59,626 nt of DNA from a virus: the IMG/VR virus record IMGVR_UViG_3300017706_002637, positions 1 to 59,626 of that record, one strand, 5' to 3'. The position numbers and the translations under genes are program-made. Position 1 is the first letter of the stretch. Each line of letters opens with the position of its first letter. Of this stretch, positions 16,443 through 24,139 are shown in pieces. The notes beneath the pieces were generated by a model. It made no database searches. It had not been told where the DNA came from and worked only from the letters and a program-made list of their open reading frames with translations.

Positions 16443-17867
16443 CTATTGCTCAGAAGTATCGTCTGTTCCCGGCACAGATTTTTTAGAGCTCATAATCGAC
16501 TGAGCATTTGAAAGCTGACCCATCATCTTCGTAACCCTAGTTAAGGCGTACCCAAACGCATCAATCAACTTTGATTGAGATTCGGCTAACTCTGGAAACA
16601 TACTCGCTATACCCAATTTGTCAAGCATGATGTCAAACTCTGCCAAATTTCTAATAACTCTTCTGTCTGCAAGCATTCCTGCGACTTGATCTAATTTCTC
16701 TGAAGCATCAGTTATATTAATATCATCATCAACTATTCCGTCATACTCTCCTTCTTCCGGGCCGTCAGTCTCTATGTCTTCAAATCTTACCGGTTTAACC
16801 TCGTCAGATCTTGGTATCCCAGAATCATTGCTTGCGGGCTCTTCTTGTGTTTCCGGAACCACACCTTCGGGCTGAGGCTGAGATTCAGGTTGGTTTGCCG
16901 CTTCTGGAGCCACACCTTCGGGCTGAGGCTGAGCCTGGACCTCTTGAGCTAACTTCTCTAATTCTTCAATTCCATACTCTATTCCATCTCTTCTTAATTT
17001 ATTCGCAGTTTTGTAGATTAAAGAGGATGCGGTATTAGAGGTTTTAACTTGATGTGCTTCAATAGTTAGATCATTTAAAAGATCCATAACCCTCTTGACT
17101 GTTGGCACGGGCAAAGACTTTGTGTTCATCATATTATTAAGGATGCTTCTAACGCCTCTGCTTATGCTGTTTTTAAACTTTAAAGAATTATGAGAGTCTT
17201 CTTCGGAAAAAGCAAGGGCGGGCTCTTCTTCATACTCCACTCCTTCATCATTCGCAAGGTTTATTTTGCTCAAAAAAGATTCGGAATCATTTAATTTATT
17301 CTTTTGCCTTAAATTTTCTTTTGCACGAAAGATTGGATCATCCGAAAGATTTTCATCCTCAGAATTAAATGATGGATTCTTTTGATAATTGCTATTTGGA
17401 ACCAAACCTGTGTTATAAGAACCCTTTTTCCTTAATTTCATTTTTTCACCAGCATACCTTTTGTGTTCACCATTTGAATAAAACTTAAACCATTTTAGAA
17501 AACTTTGCTTTTCTATTTCATCATAATCATTACTATATTTTTCAGCTAAAATACTGCCATGCTGTTTAGACCTGGCCTGAGATCTTATCTTGTAATATAA
17601 ATTTTTCCACTTAATAGTGTCATATCCAGTGCTATTATCTTTTGGATTTTTGTTTGAAAAATAATCAAAAGAAGAAAGCTTTTCTATAGAATTTTGGTTT
17701 TTGTCAATCTCTGCAGATTTAAGCATATCTAATTTAAAAGAATTGTCGACTCCTATAGCCGACAGCTCCGATGCTTTATCTTTGAAATATTTTCCAAACG
17801 CGGAGTTTTCAAATCCAGATATATCTTCTGATTTTTTTGAGAAAAATTTATTTATCTTTTTTGACAT
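16443..17867 (-). CDS. Unknown virion-module protein with Pro/Gln/Glu repeat
   Basis: 474 aa. The N-terminal 250 residues are Lys-rich and polar with K-S-A and K-T-A motifs (DMLKSAEID, LIYKTANKL). A linker near residues 313-345 repeats QPQPEGVAPE and QPQPEGVVPE. The C-terminal 110 residues form a helical domain (DQVAGMLADRRVIRNLAEFD). No enzyme motif is seen. It precedes the nucleotidyltransferase by 8 bp and overlaps the upstream small gene by 20 bp. Confidence 0.72.
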   Translation of the reverse strand: MSKKINKFFSKKSEDISGFENSAFGKYFKDKASELSAIGVDNSFKLDMLKSAEIDKNQNSIEKLSSFDYFSNKNPKDNSTGYDTIKWKNLYYKIRSQARSKQHGSILAEKYSNDYDEIEKQSFLKWFKFYSNGEHKRYAGEKMKLRKKGSYNTGLVPNSNYQKNPSFNSEDENLSDDPIFRAKENLRQKNKLNDSESFLSKINLANDEGVEYEEEPALAFSEEDSHNSLKFKNSISRGVRSILNNMMNTKSLPVPTVKRVMDLLNDLTIEAHQVKTSNTASSLIYKTANKLRRDGIEYGIEELEKLAQEVQAQPQPEGVAPEAANQPESQPQPEGVVPETQEEPASNDSGIPRSDEVKPVRFEDIETDGPEEGEYDGIVDDDINITDASEKLDQVAGMLADRRVIRNLAEFDIMLDKLGIASMFPELAESQSKLIDAFGYALTRVTKMMGQLSNAQSIMSSKKSVPGTDDTSEQ

Positions 17868-18111
17868 AATGAGACCTAATTCTTTTTTTCAGCTTATCTG
17901 CTGTTTCATTAAATACCTTCTTCTCTTCGAAGTTCATTTTTTTAGAGGCATCATCTGTAATCTTTTTTAATAATATAAGCATCAAAGTTGCAAGATCTGC
18001 CCTATCCTCTATGCTTTCTGAAAAATTATCTTTTAGCCAGTCAAGAAAGCTGTAATAGGAGTGCATATCTTTAAGATATATAACTACTTCTTTTGACTTC
18101 TCATCTTTCAT
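17848..18111 (-). CDS. Small unknown helical protein
   Basis: 87 aa, beginning MKDEKSKEVVIYLKDMH and continuing as charged helices (ADLATLMLILLKKITDDASKK). It overlaps the following gene by 20 bp and starts 1 bp after the upstream stop, which fits a tightly coupled operon. No family is recognised. Confidence 0.65.
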   Translation of the reverse strand: MKDEKSKEVVIYLKDMHSYYSFLDWLKDNFSESIEDRADLATLMLILLKKITDDASKKMNFEEKKVFNETADKLKKRIRSHYVKKDK

Positions 18112-18112
18112 T

Positions 18113-18787
18113 TTAACTTTCCAATAATTTTATTTGATCTTCATAATCTACGGAGTCTAATTTGTTACTTAAGTTATCTAAAAATATTGTGGTATAAGAA
18201 GGATCTATCCCGCCCAGAGTTTCTAGTATTGCAGATTTAAGTATATTGACTTGCTGATTCACAATAGTTATATTTATATTATTGTTTTCAACTCTATGAT
18301 CAGTAAACCCCTCTATGTATTTTTTCCAATCTTGCATAAGGCCTCTCATAGTTCCGATGTACTCTAAAAACATCTTGTCATCTTTAAAAGAACCGCCATT
18401 TTGAAGCATATTGTAGTAATATTCAATTCTAGTCTCGACTAAAGCATCAAGCTCCAGAAGTCTTTTAGTTATATCTAATTCAGTATTTGCAATTTCTTCT
18501 ATTTTTTCCCTATAGGATTTAGACTTCTGAATAAGCTCAGCCTTCTCTACGGCTTCTTCTTTTGACACAATTTCTTGTCTTTTGTTTTTTATATCCTCTA
18601 GAACCTCACCCTTTATGTCAAGCTCTTCTTTTCTAAATTTTTGAAGAGTCATATAGGATATATGACAACTTTTTTTATTAGGATACTTATCCTTAAGCCA
18701 AGATTCGATTTCCCTAGTTGATTCTCCAGAGATAAGCTTATCTACAATTTCTTTTTTATTTGGATGTCTTAATACTTTACTGCTCAT
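18113..18787 (-). CDS. HTH protein, possible terminase small subunit
   Basis: 224 aa. Residues about 10-50 look like a helix-turn-helix (EIVDKLISGESTREIESWL, then ISYMTLQKFRKEEL). A long helical segment (60-150) and a C-terminal region with NNINITIVNQQVNILKSA follow. Phage small terminases often have an N-terminal HTH, a helical oligomerisation core and lie upstream of terL; here terL is about 4.6 kb downstream in the same direction. A DNA-binding regulator is the main alternative. Confidence 0.55.
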   Translation of the reverse strand: MSSKVLRHPNKKEIVDKLISGESTREIESWLKDKYPNKKSCHISYMTLQKFRKEELDIKGEVLEDIKNKRQEIVSKEEAVEKAELIQKSKSYREKIEEIANTELDITKRLLELDALVETRIEYYYNMLQNGGSFKDDKMFLEYIGTMRGLMQDWKKYIEGFTDHRVENNNINITIVNQQVNILKSAILETLGGIDPSYTTIFLDNLSNKLDSVDYEDQIKLLES

Positions 18788-18798
18788 AATAAAATATT

Positions 18799-19209
18799 TT
18801 ACTTAATTAAAGATAAAATCTTATTAGACTGCTTACTAAAACCAAGATCTTTTAGTTTTTTCGCAAGAGAATACAGATTTGTCTGCATAGAAACAGAGTA
18901 AGCTGGATAGTCTACTCCATCTAAAGAGAATCCTTGCTGAAAATTATATTCCTTTTTTGTTATCGGATTATAGAACCCACCCTCTTGACCGGGAATCCTT
19001 CCCGCCTGAACTCCTTCCATTCCAGGAACGTACCTTGTAGACAAAGTGTTTGAAGGATACTCGGGCATAGACTGAGTTGGAGTCTCAGGGTTGTTTTCGC
19101 CATAAAGGCCTGTTTGCTCATTACGAGGTGGTTGCTCAAGATGCTTATTCTTTTTAACCTGCTCTTCGTAAAATCCATCAATGAGGGCTTTTTTCTTTAA
19201 ACCTTTCAT
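18799..19209 (-). CDS. Small unknown Pro/Gly-rich protein
   Basis: 136 aa. It has a basic N-terminus (MKGLKKKALIDGF), a Pro/Gly/Asn-rich centre (EQTGLYGENNPETPTQSMPE), then YNPITKKEYNFQQGFSLDGV and a short helical end. It probably has extended structure, as in minor virion or tape-associated proteins, but no family is recognised. It sits 10 bp after the 19220-20788 gene. Confidence 0.68.
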   Translation of the reverse strand: MKGLKKKALIDGFYEEQVKKNKHLEQPPRNEQTGLYGENNPETPTQSMPEYPSNTLSTRYVPGMEGVQAGRIPGQEGGFYNPITKKEYNFQQGFSLDGVDYPAYSVSMQTNLYSLAKKLKDLGFSKQSNKILSLIK

Positions 19210-19219
19210 AGAATCCTCC

Positions 19220-20788
19220 TTATGTTAGCTTTATTTGATACGATGATATTCCGACTGCTTCAGAATTTTTCATATTTTTAAGCTTTTCTTTTCTTCCCTT
19301 TATAATTAAAGATCCATCTTCATCAAAAGAAAGCTTAGACAGCGGAAGTCCAAATTTTGGAGAGTAAGGCTCAAGAGAGGTCTTTACTCTTATCAAATCT
19401 CCTTTATCGAAGGCTTGCTTAATTAATGTCTCGTCACTCTTTGTCTTTGCAAAAGAAGTTATAGAGGATGAGTACATATCGAAGGCTTTCTTGTACATTG
19501 TGCCGTCAAATCTTTCCTGTATTACACCTAAGCAGTCTTCAGCCGTTCCGTAGTCATTTCCGATAACAGAAGAGCTCATAAGATCACACAGCTCATGATA
19601 AGAGGCGGTCTTTAAAGTTCCGATGTCTTTGGAGAAAGAAGAGCTTTTATTTTGCCTATCTGCAAATTTAGAAAGATTGTGTACTGAAAAATCATATTCT
19701 TTCCCCGCATAAGAAAATAAGCTAGGCATGATAGGCTTGTTGTTTGAAAACTCAACAGGAACATCGATTTCTTTTCTACCCTCTGTGGTAGGGATAGAAG
19801 CTCTAAAGATAACACCTTTATCATTCGAAGCAAATGTTTTGATCTGAGGATTTACGATTCCGGAAGATGACAACTCTCCGACGAGAACGCCTTTTGCGAA
19901 TTTTATCTGGTCACTTGAAAATTTAGAGTTTGCAGTTGCTGCAAAATCTTCAAAATGGCTGTACCTCTCTAAACTTTTTGGAACTACAACTTTATCTACC
20001 GACAAGGAGTCTGATGCTCTCATCTGACTATAATAACTTGAGTTATTTTTTTCCGTAGCCTTCTCTCTTATCTTTAAGTCTATCAATAAATTATCTTGAC
20101 TTATCTTTTGAAGAGACCCGGAGTGATCTATAAACCTATCGGGAAATGATGCGTTTACTCCGGAATATTTAACCGGAACATCTACACTTACCTCTCTAAA
20201 GCCATTTGTTGCAAATGTAGCCTTACAAAGAATGAAGTGCTCATTTGAGTGCACAGCTTTAACGTTTTTCGGAGCAAGACTTACAGATTTTAGTTGAGCC
20301 GCCACAAACTTTTCAGCTTTTCTGCCTACATTGCTCCCAAAGGTTGAAAACGATGCAGACTTATTTAAAGAAAAAACATCTTCAAATTCTTTTGACGCTT
20401 TAGATATATCTTCGTTATGACCATGAAGACTCATTAGCTGACCACCCATATCCACTCTAGACGAAGAAGCCCCTCTCTTTTGAGAAGACTCCCTTATAAA
20501 AGTTTGAGGTGTTAAGTCTCCAAGCTCAGACTCAAAATTGGAGCCTCCGGATGCAAATCCATAAAGAGAGTTGTAAACGGAGCCTATTTCTTTTTGAGAG
20601 AAGAAGGTCTTGGATGAGGCTTGCTTCTTAATTACATCCCTCATTGTGTTTATCAGTATATCTTTTGGATTTCTTTCTGAAGCCTGCACAAATCTTTCGA
20701 CAACGTATTTGGTCGGATACTCTTTTCCTTTTTGCAAAAGATCGAGAGCTTTCTTTGAATCTCTAATTAATTTTTTTAAATCCTTCAT
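19220..20788 (-). CDS. Virion-module protein with internal domain duplication
   Basis: 522 aa. Two segments of about 80 residues resemble each other: residues 157-234 (FREVSVDVPVKYSG, then ASFPDRFIDHSG) and 295-372 (GRKEIDVPVEFSNN, then IMPSLFSYAGKE). Each is preceded by KFVAAQLK or KFAKGVLVGEL and ends in DNL or HNL. The N-terminus is helical and the C-terminus is Lys-rich with several K-x-A motifs (LKTASY, MYKKAFD, LIKQAFD). No known capsid fold is recognised with confidence. Duplication and operon position suggest a structural protein. Confidence 0.75.
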   Translation of the reverse strand: MKDLKKLIRDSKKALDLLQKGKEYPTKYVVERFVQASERNPKDILINTMRDVIKKQASSKTFFSQKEIGSVYNSLYGFASGGSNFESELGDLTPQTFIRESSQKRGASSSRVDMGGQLMSLHGHNEDISKASKEFEDVFSLNKSASFSTFGSNVGRKAEKFVAAQLKSVSLAPKNVKAVHSNEHFILCKATFATNGFREVSVDVPVKYSGVNASFPDRFIDHSGSLQKISQDNLLIDLKIREKATEKNNSSYYSQMRASDSLSVDKVVVPKSLERYSHFEDFAATANSKFSSDQIKFAKGVLVGELSSSGIVNPQIKTFASNDKGVIFRASIPTTEGRKEIDVPVEFSNNKPIMPSLFSYAGKEYDFSVHNLSKFADRQNKSSSFSKDIGTLKTASYHELCDLMSSSVIGNDYGTAEDCLGVIQERFDGTMYKKAFDMYSSSITSFAKTKSDETLIKQAFDKGDLIRVKTSLEPYSPKFGLPLSKLSFDEDGSLIIKGRKEKLKNMKNSEAVGISSYQIKLT

Positions 20789-20797
20789 TCTTATATC

Positions 20798-21277
20798 CTA
20801 TTTTAAAAACTTAGTCATTTCAGGAAAAGTAGAGCATAAAGCTTCAAGCTTAGACTTAGGCTGATTGCTTAATATATTCTTTATAAAATCACCGTCTTCG
20901 TCTACAGACTCTAATATTGCACTCTTAAATAATCCGATGTCTCCTTCTCCAAATTCAAACTCTTGAGATGAAAATCTGTGAATCGGGATATCTTTATAAC
21001 ATAAAGTTACATTTCTAAAGTCGTAATCGCTTGATGCGGACCAGCCATTATTTCCACTTGCATATGCATATTTTGGATCAGATGATCTTACTAAAGTATC
21101 TTCTCCATTAATGCTGTCAAGCCTCCAGAGTCCGTCATAATGATCTTTAAACATATCAAAGGCTACTTTACGAAACCCTTTTGCTTCTGATAATTTAATC
21201 ATGTTTTTATTTCTTATATCATTCGACTGATCTCTAAGAAGATCAATCAAAGTTTTGTCTAGTTCTGAGTTGCTCAT
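20798..21277 (-). CDS. Unknown protein at head of virion unit
   Basis: 159 aa. A helical N-terminus contains GFRKVAFDMFKDHYDGLWRL, followed by a beta-like middle (KYAYASGNNGWSASSDYDF, VTLCYKDIPIHRF) and an acidic helical end. No family is recognised. It follows an 88-bp gap holding a GTATAAA-like box and a palindrome, so it may be the first gene of the late virion unit. Confidence 0.7.
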   Translation of the reverse strand: MSNSELDKTLIDLLRDQSNDIRNKNMIKLSEAKGFRKVAFDMFKDHYDGLWRLDSINGEDTLVRSSDPKYAYASGNNGWSASSDYDFRNVTLCYKDIPIHRFSSQEFEFGEGDIGLFKSAILESVDEDGDFIKNILSNQPKSKLEALCSTFPEMTKFLK

Positions 21278-21309
21278 AGGTTACCTCTATTTTCTTCAGC
21301 ATTATTAAT

Positions 21310-21321
21310 AGATAATTATCT
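21310..21321. promoter_or_regulatory. Perfect 12-bp palindrome, possible operator
   Basis: AGATAATTATCT is a perfect palindrome in the 88-bp gap upstream of the virion unit, 33 nt before the ATG at 21277. It lies downstream of the candidate -10 box at 21349-21358, where a repressor could block transcription. Chance occurrence in A+T-rich DNA is possible. Confidence 0.35.
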
Positions 21322-21348
21322 CATTAAATTTTTAATTTATGATACACA

Positions 21349-21358
21349 CTTTATACTT
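21349..21358 (-). promoter_or_regulatory. Candidate promoter -10 box (AAGTATAAAG)
   Basis: The minus strand reads AAGTATAAAG, 72 nt before the start of the gene at 21277, and closely matches the AAGTATAATA box upstream of terL. No clear -35 box is seen. Confidence 0.35.
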
Positions 21359-21365
21359 AAAATAA

Positions 21366-21845
21366 TTAGTAATAGTATCCGGGAAAAAGATCCTCATCAT
21401 CTTCCCTATCCCTATCTCTGAACTCTTGCATTTTTCTCAGAATTTCCTGAATTCTTTCGTTATTCTTGGATAACTTCTGAATCTTCTTGATTATCCCACC
21501 ATATCTTTTTTTGTTGTTTCTGTAGTCTATGTTTCCATGTATAGCCTTATGGACTGCTGACTGAGTTATGCCAAGATGTTCCGCTATTTGATTTTGGGTT
21601 TGACCCTCTAACCTCATAAAGATAATCTTCTTCTGATGCTCAGTTAGCTGCTCAGAGAAGATTATCTTATATAATTCATCCACCAATTGTCTTTTGAGCT
21701 CAACCATTTCTTCAGAGGGGCCGCTGTTTTCTAGTATGTGCCCAATTCCACGATCTGAAGAAAAGTTATTTAGATTGGTTTGGTCAAAGGGTACCTCTAC
21801 TATTTTGTACTGGTAGCTTTTACTCTTTTTTTTTCTTTTAGCCAT
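21366..21845 (-). CDS. Sigma-70 region 4-like HTH protein
   Basis: 159 aa. Residues about 75-115 match the helix-turn-helix of sigma region 4: LTEHQKKIIFMRLEGQTQ, then QIAEHLGITQSAVHKAIHG. The N-terminus is very basic (MAKRKKKSKSYQYK), and a basic helical stretch then an acidic aromatic tail (DDEDLFPGYYY) follow. No region 2 is recognisable, so it is either a minimal sigma-like factor or an HTH regulator. It lies at the end of the recombination unit, just before the virion unit, a good place for a late-gene switch. Confidence 0.75.
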   Translation of the reverse strand: MAKRKKKSKSYQYKIVEVPFDQTNLNNFSSDRGIGHILENSGPSEEMVELKRQLVDELYKIIFSEQLTEHQKKIIFMRLEGQTQNQIAEHLGITQSAVHKAIHGNIDYRNNKKRYGGIIKKIQKLSKNNERIQEILRKMQEFRDRDREDDEDLFPGYYY

Positions 21846-21853
21846 TAATTCTC

Positions 21854-22621
21854 CTAAAATAAGCTTATCATTTTAAAGTCTTTCTTAAACGAACTTAAAC
21901 TTTTTACTTTAAAATACTCGTCAACATCTTTTATATCCGGCTCAGAACATTTTAAAAACTTAAGATCTAATCCATATTTCATAAATTTATTGTAAATAGA
22001 TATAGATGATCTATGCCCAGCGTCATCATTATCTAGGACAAAATAAATTCTATCACAAAATCTTCTTAATTTCATATAGTGACCTTTTGAAAACGCAGTT
22101 CCACATATTGCAACTGAATTTTTAATATTATTTTTGTACATTGCAATCTGGTCAAAATATCCCTCTACGACAAAAGCGCACCCTTTTTCGGATATGCTAT
22201 CAATTGAGCCATTTAGACCGTACAATACATTTGATTTTTTATAACTACTGTTTTTATACTTTGGAATGCCCAAATTTGAAATAGTATCTGGGTCAAGTGT
22301 AGCCCTACCCGATATTCCAATTGCATCTCCATACTCATTGAAAATTGGAAAGATAATGCTATGATACTCTGCAAAATCAGAAGTTCCATTGGTTCTAACT
22401 ATATTTTTTGACTTTAGTAGATCGAAGTTTACAAAATCTGACAACTTGTTGAGATTTTGAGGAAAGTACCCAAGTTTATATTTTTTAACAAGATACGAGT
22501 CGAGACCTCTTTCGTTGAGATATTTCATTGACTCAGAAGAGTTAAGCAGATTTGAGTGACAAATGTCAATCAATCTGCCCAATTCTTCGCTCTCATATTC
22601 AGCTCTTTTCTGATTCTCCAT
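21854..22621 (-). CDS. DnaG-type primase, catalytic (TOPRIM) part only
   Basis: 255 aa from ATG 22621 with an AGGAAGG ribosome binding site; longer starts up to 22669 lie inside the upstream gene. The DnaG core is recognisable: an N-terminal primase-core part (KYKLGYFPQNL, SIIFPIFNEYGDAIGISGRA) and TOPRIM motifs VVEGYFDQIAMY and YFVLDNDDAGHRSS. The CHC2 zinc finger normally at the N-terminus is missing and is found as a separate gene at 39191-39703. The helicase-binding C-terminal domain is also absent. It makes RNA primers for the phage polymerase. Confidence 0.88.
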   Translation of the reverse strand: MENQKRAEYESEELGRLIDICHSNLLNSSESMKYLNERGLDSYLVKKYKLGYFPQNLNKLSDFVNFDLLKSKNIVRTNGTSDFAEYHSIIFPIFNEYGDAIGISGRATLDPDTISNLGIPKYKNSSYKKSNVLYGLNGSIDSISEKGCAFVVEGYFDQIAMYKNNIKNSVAICGTAFSKGHYMKLRRFCDRIYFVLDNDDAGHRSSISIYNKFMKYGLDLKFLKCSEPDIKDVDEYFKVKSLSSFKKDFKMISLF

Positions 22622-22973
22622 CTTTGCCTTCCTCATCTTTATCGGGTTTCGATGAAGCTGCGATTGCATGCTTCATAGCTGATGTTATTTTAAACATGCA
22701 TTTGCCTTTTGTCTGACAATTCTTTCCTACCGATTTATGATTTTCAACCTCTACCTCACATCTTTTGTCGCAATAAGAGCATTCAAAGGTAAAAGCCCTC
22801 CTTTTTTCTTTTATCACGTCACCCGTATTCTTCATAGATATTTTTGTAAATTTTGATATCCCTGGAAGCTTATCTCCGCATACATTACAGACTACCTCAT
22901 TGGAGCTTAAGTCCAACGAGGCATCTGTGGTTCCGCCATTTTTTTTGCATCCAACATTACAACTAACCAACAT
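22599..22973 (-). CDS. Zinc-finger-like protein, unknown role
   Basis: 124 aa. Cysteine pairs suggest zinc binding: CNVGC, CNVCGDKLPG, CSYCDKRCEVEVENH and CQTKGKC. The C-terminus is acidic and Lys-rich. It overlaps recA by 11 bp upstream and the primase gene by 23 bp downstream, so it is probably translated with them. A nucleic-acid role is inference from context; it could assist the zinc-finger-less primase encoded next. Confidence 0.72.
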   Translation of the reverse strand: MLVSCNVGCKKNGGTTDASLDLSSNEVVCNVCGDKLPGISKFTKISMKNTGDVIKEKRRAFTFECSYCDKRCEVEVENHKSVGKNCQTKGKCMFKITSAMKHAIAASSKPDKDEEGKDGESEKS

Positions 22974-24105
22974 CTATCTCTCCTAGTAATGGGTTTTCCA
23001 TTTCAAAGTCCTCGTCGTCTTCCTTCAACAAAGAAACTTTTTCTTTATCAAGGTAATGAGTTCTAATTACCTCTTCTATTTTTTCAAGGCCAAATTCATC
23101 CAAGCCTTTGGTGCATGCAGCCCTTCCTCTGAATTTGTCACCCATAAACTCATAAGTTACATTGTTTGGCCTTTCCACTATATTATACTTTACTGCCAAA
23201 TCAACTAGCTCTTCTGATGTCTTTACCATGCCTTTTGTATACTGAATTGAGTATTCAGTTTTCCCGAATGGCTTCCCTACTTTATTTTTTCTAACAGTAG
23301 CCCTGACTTTGTGACCAATCGTTATACCGCCATCATCTTGCTCCAGAGATCCTCCCACTGGAGCCATCTCAATCATGACTGAGCATGCGTGCTTTAGAGC
23401 TCTACCGCCCGGAGAGGATGTAGACGGCCCGTACATAACACCTATGGTTTCTCTAAGTTGATTTATGCCAATAAACGCAACATTCGCCTCTGCCAAAATT
23501 GGAGTTAGCTTTTTTAATTCTACAGTTAAAAATCTTGCAAGACTCGCAATGTTCATTTTTCCCGCCTCAGATTCTTCTTCCTGAGGAGTGCTTAGCGCAG
23601 CAACAGAGTCCAAAACTATTAAGCCAAGATTTTTAAATTTCGGGTCCAATCCTTCTTTTACGAAGTCTAAAATTCCTTTAGATTTCTTCTTTCCAACTCT
23701 AGAGTTTGGATTAGGTATTCCTATTAATCCATCAAATACCTTTTTCGCCTCATTTGTTTTAATTACCATCACCCTGCTTGTGTCAACACCCAAACTAGAG
23801 GCCCAATCTGGATCAAAGGTATACTCGGCATCAATAAACAAAGCTGTGTTTTCTGGATTTTCATTTAGGTAATTTTTAATGCAAGATAAAGCAAGCATTG
23901 TCTTTCCAGAGGATTCTTTTCCTGCTAGCTGAATAATTCTACCCCTTGGAAGTCCACCTATTCCAAGGCATTCATCTAGGGATGGTGACCCTGTTTTGAT
24001 ATGGTCTACTTTGACCATATTTATATCTTCTCCGGTAAAGAAGACTGAATCTTCTCCAAATAACTTGGTAATCTCTTTTTCTGCTTCACTTTTCGTCTTT
24101 CTCAT
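22963..24105 (-). CDS. recA: RecA family recombinase
   Basis: 380 aa from ATG 24105 with an AAGGAGA ribosome binding site; an ATG at 24132 lacks one. The sequence shows Walker A GKESSGKT (residues 62-69), GLIVLDSVAAL (Walker B), the L1/L2 region with NQLRETIGVMYGPSTSSPGG, and GGRALKHACSVMIEM. It forms filaments on single-stranded DNA and drives strand exchange for repair and recombination-dependent replication. It lies 34 bp after the chaperonin gene and upstream of primase. It resembles bacterial RecA more than T4 UvsX. Confidence 0.94.
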   Translation of the reverse strand: MRKTKSEAEKEITKLFGEDSVFFTGEDINMVKVDHIKTGSPSLDECLGIGGLPRGRIIQLAGKESSGKTMLALSCIKNYLNENPENTALFIDAEYTFDPDWASSLGVDTSRVMVIKTNEAKKVFDGLIGIPNPNSRVGKKKSKGILDFVKEGLDPKFKNLGLIVLDSVAALSTPQEEESEAGKMNIASLARFLTVELKKLTPILAEANVAFIGINQLRETIGVMYGPSTSSPGGRALKHACSVMIEMAPVGGSLEQDDGGITIGHKVRATVRKNKVGKPFGKTEYSIQYTKGMVKTSEELVDLAVKYNIVERPNNVTYEFMGDKFRGRAACTKGLDEFGLEKIEEVIRTHYLDKEKVSLLKEDDEDFEMENPLLGEIDVG

Positions 24106-24139
24106 TATCTCTCCTTTTAGTATATAATTCAATATCTTT

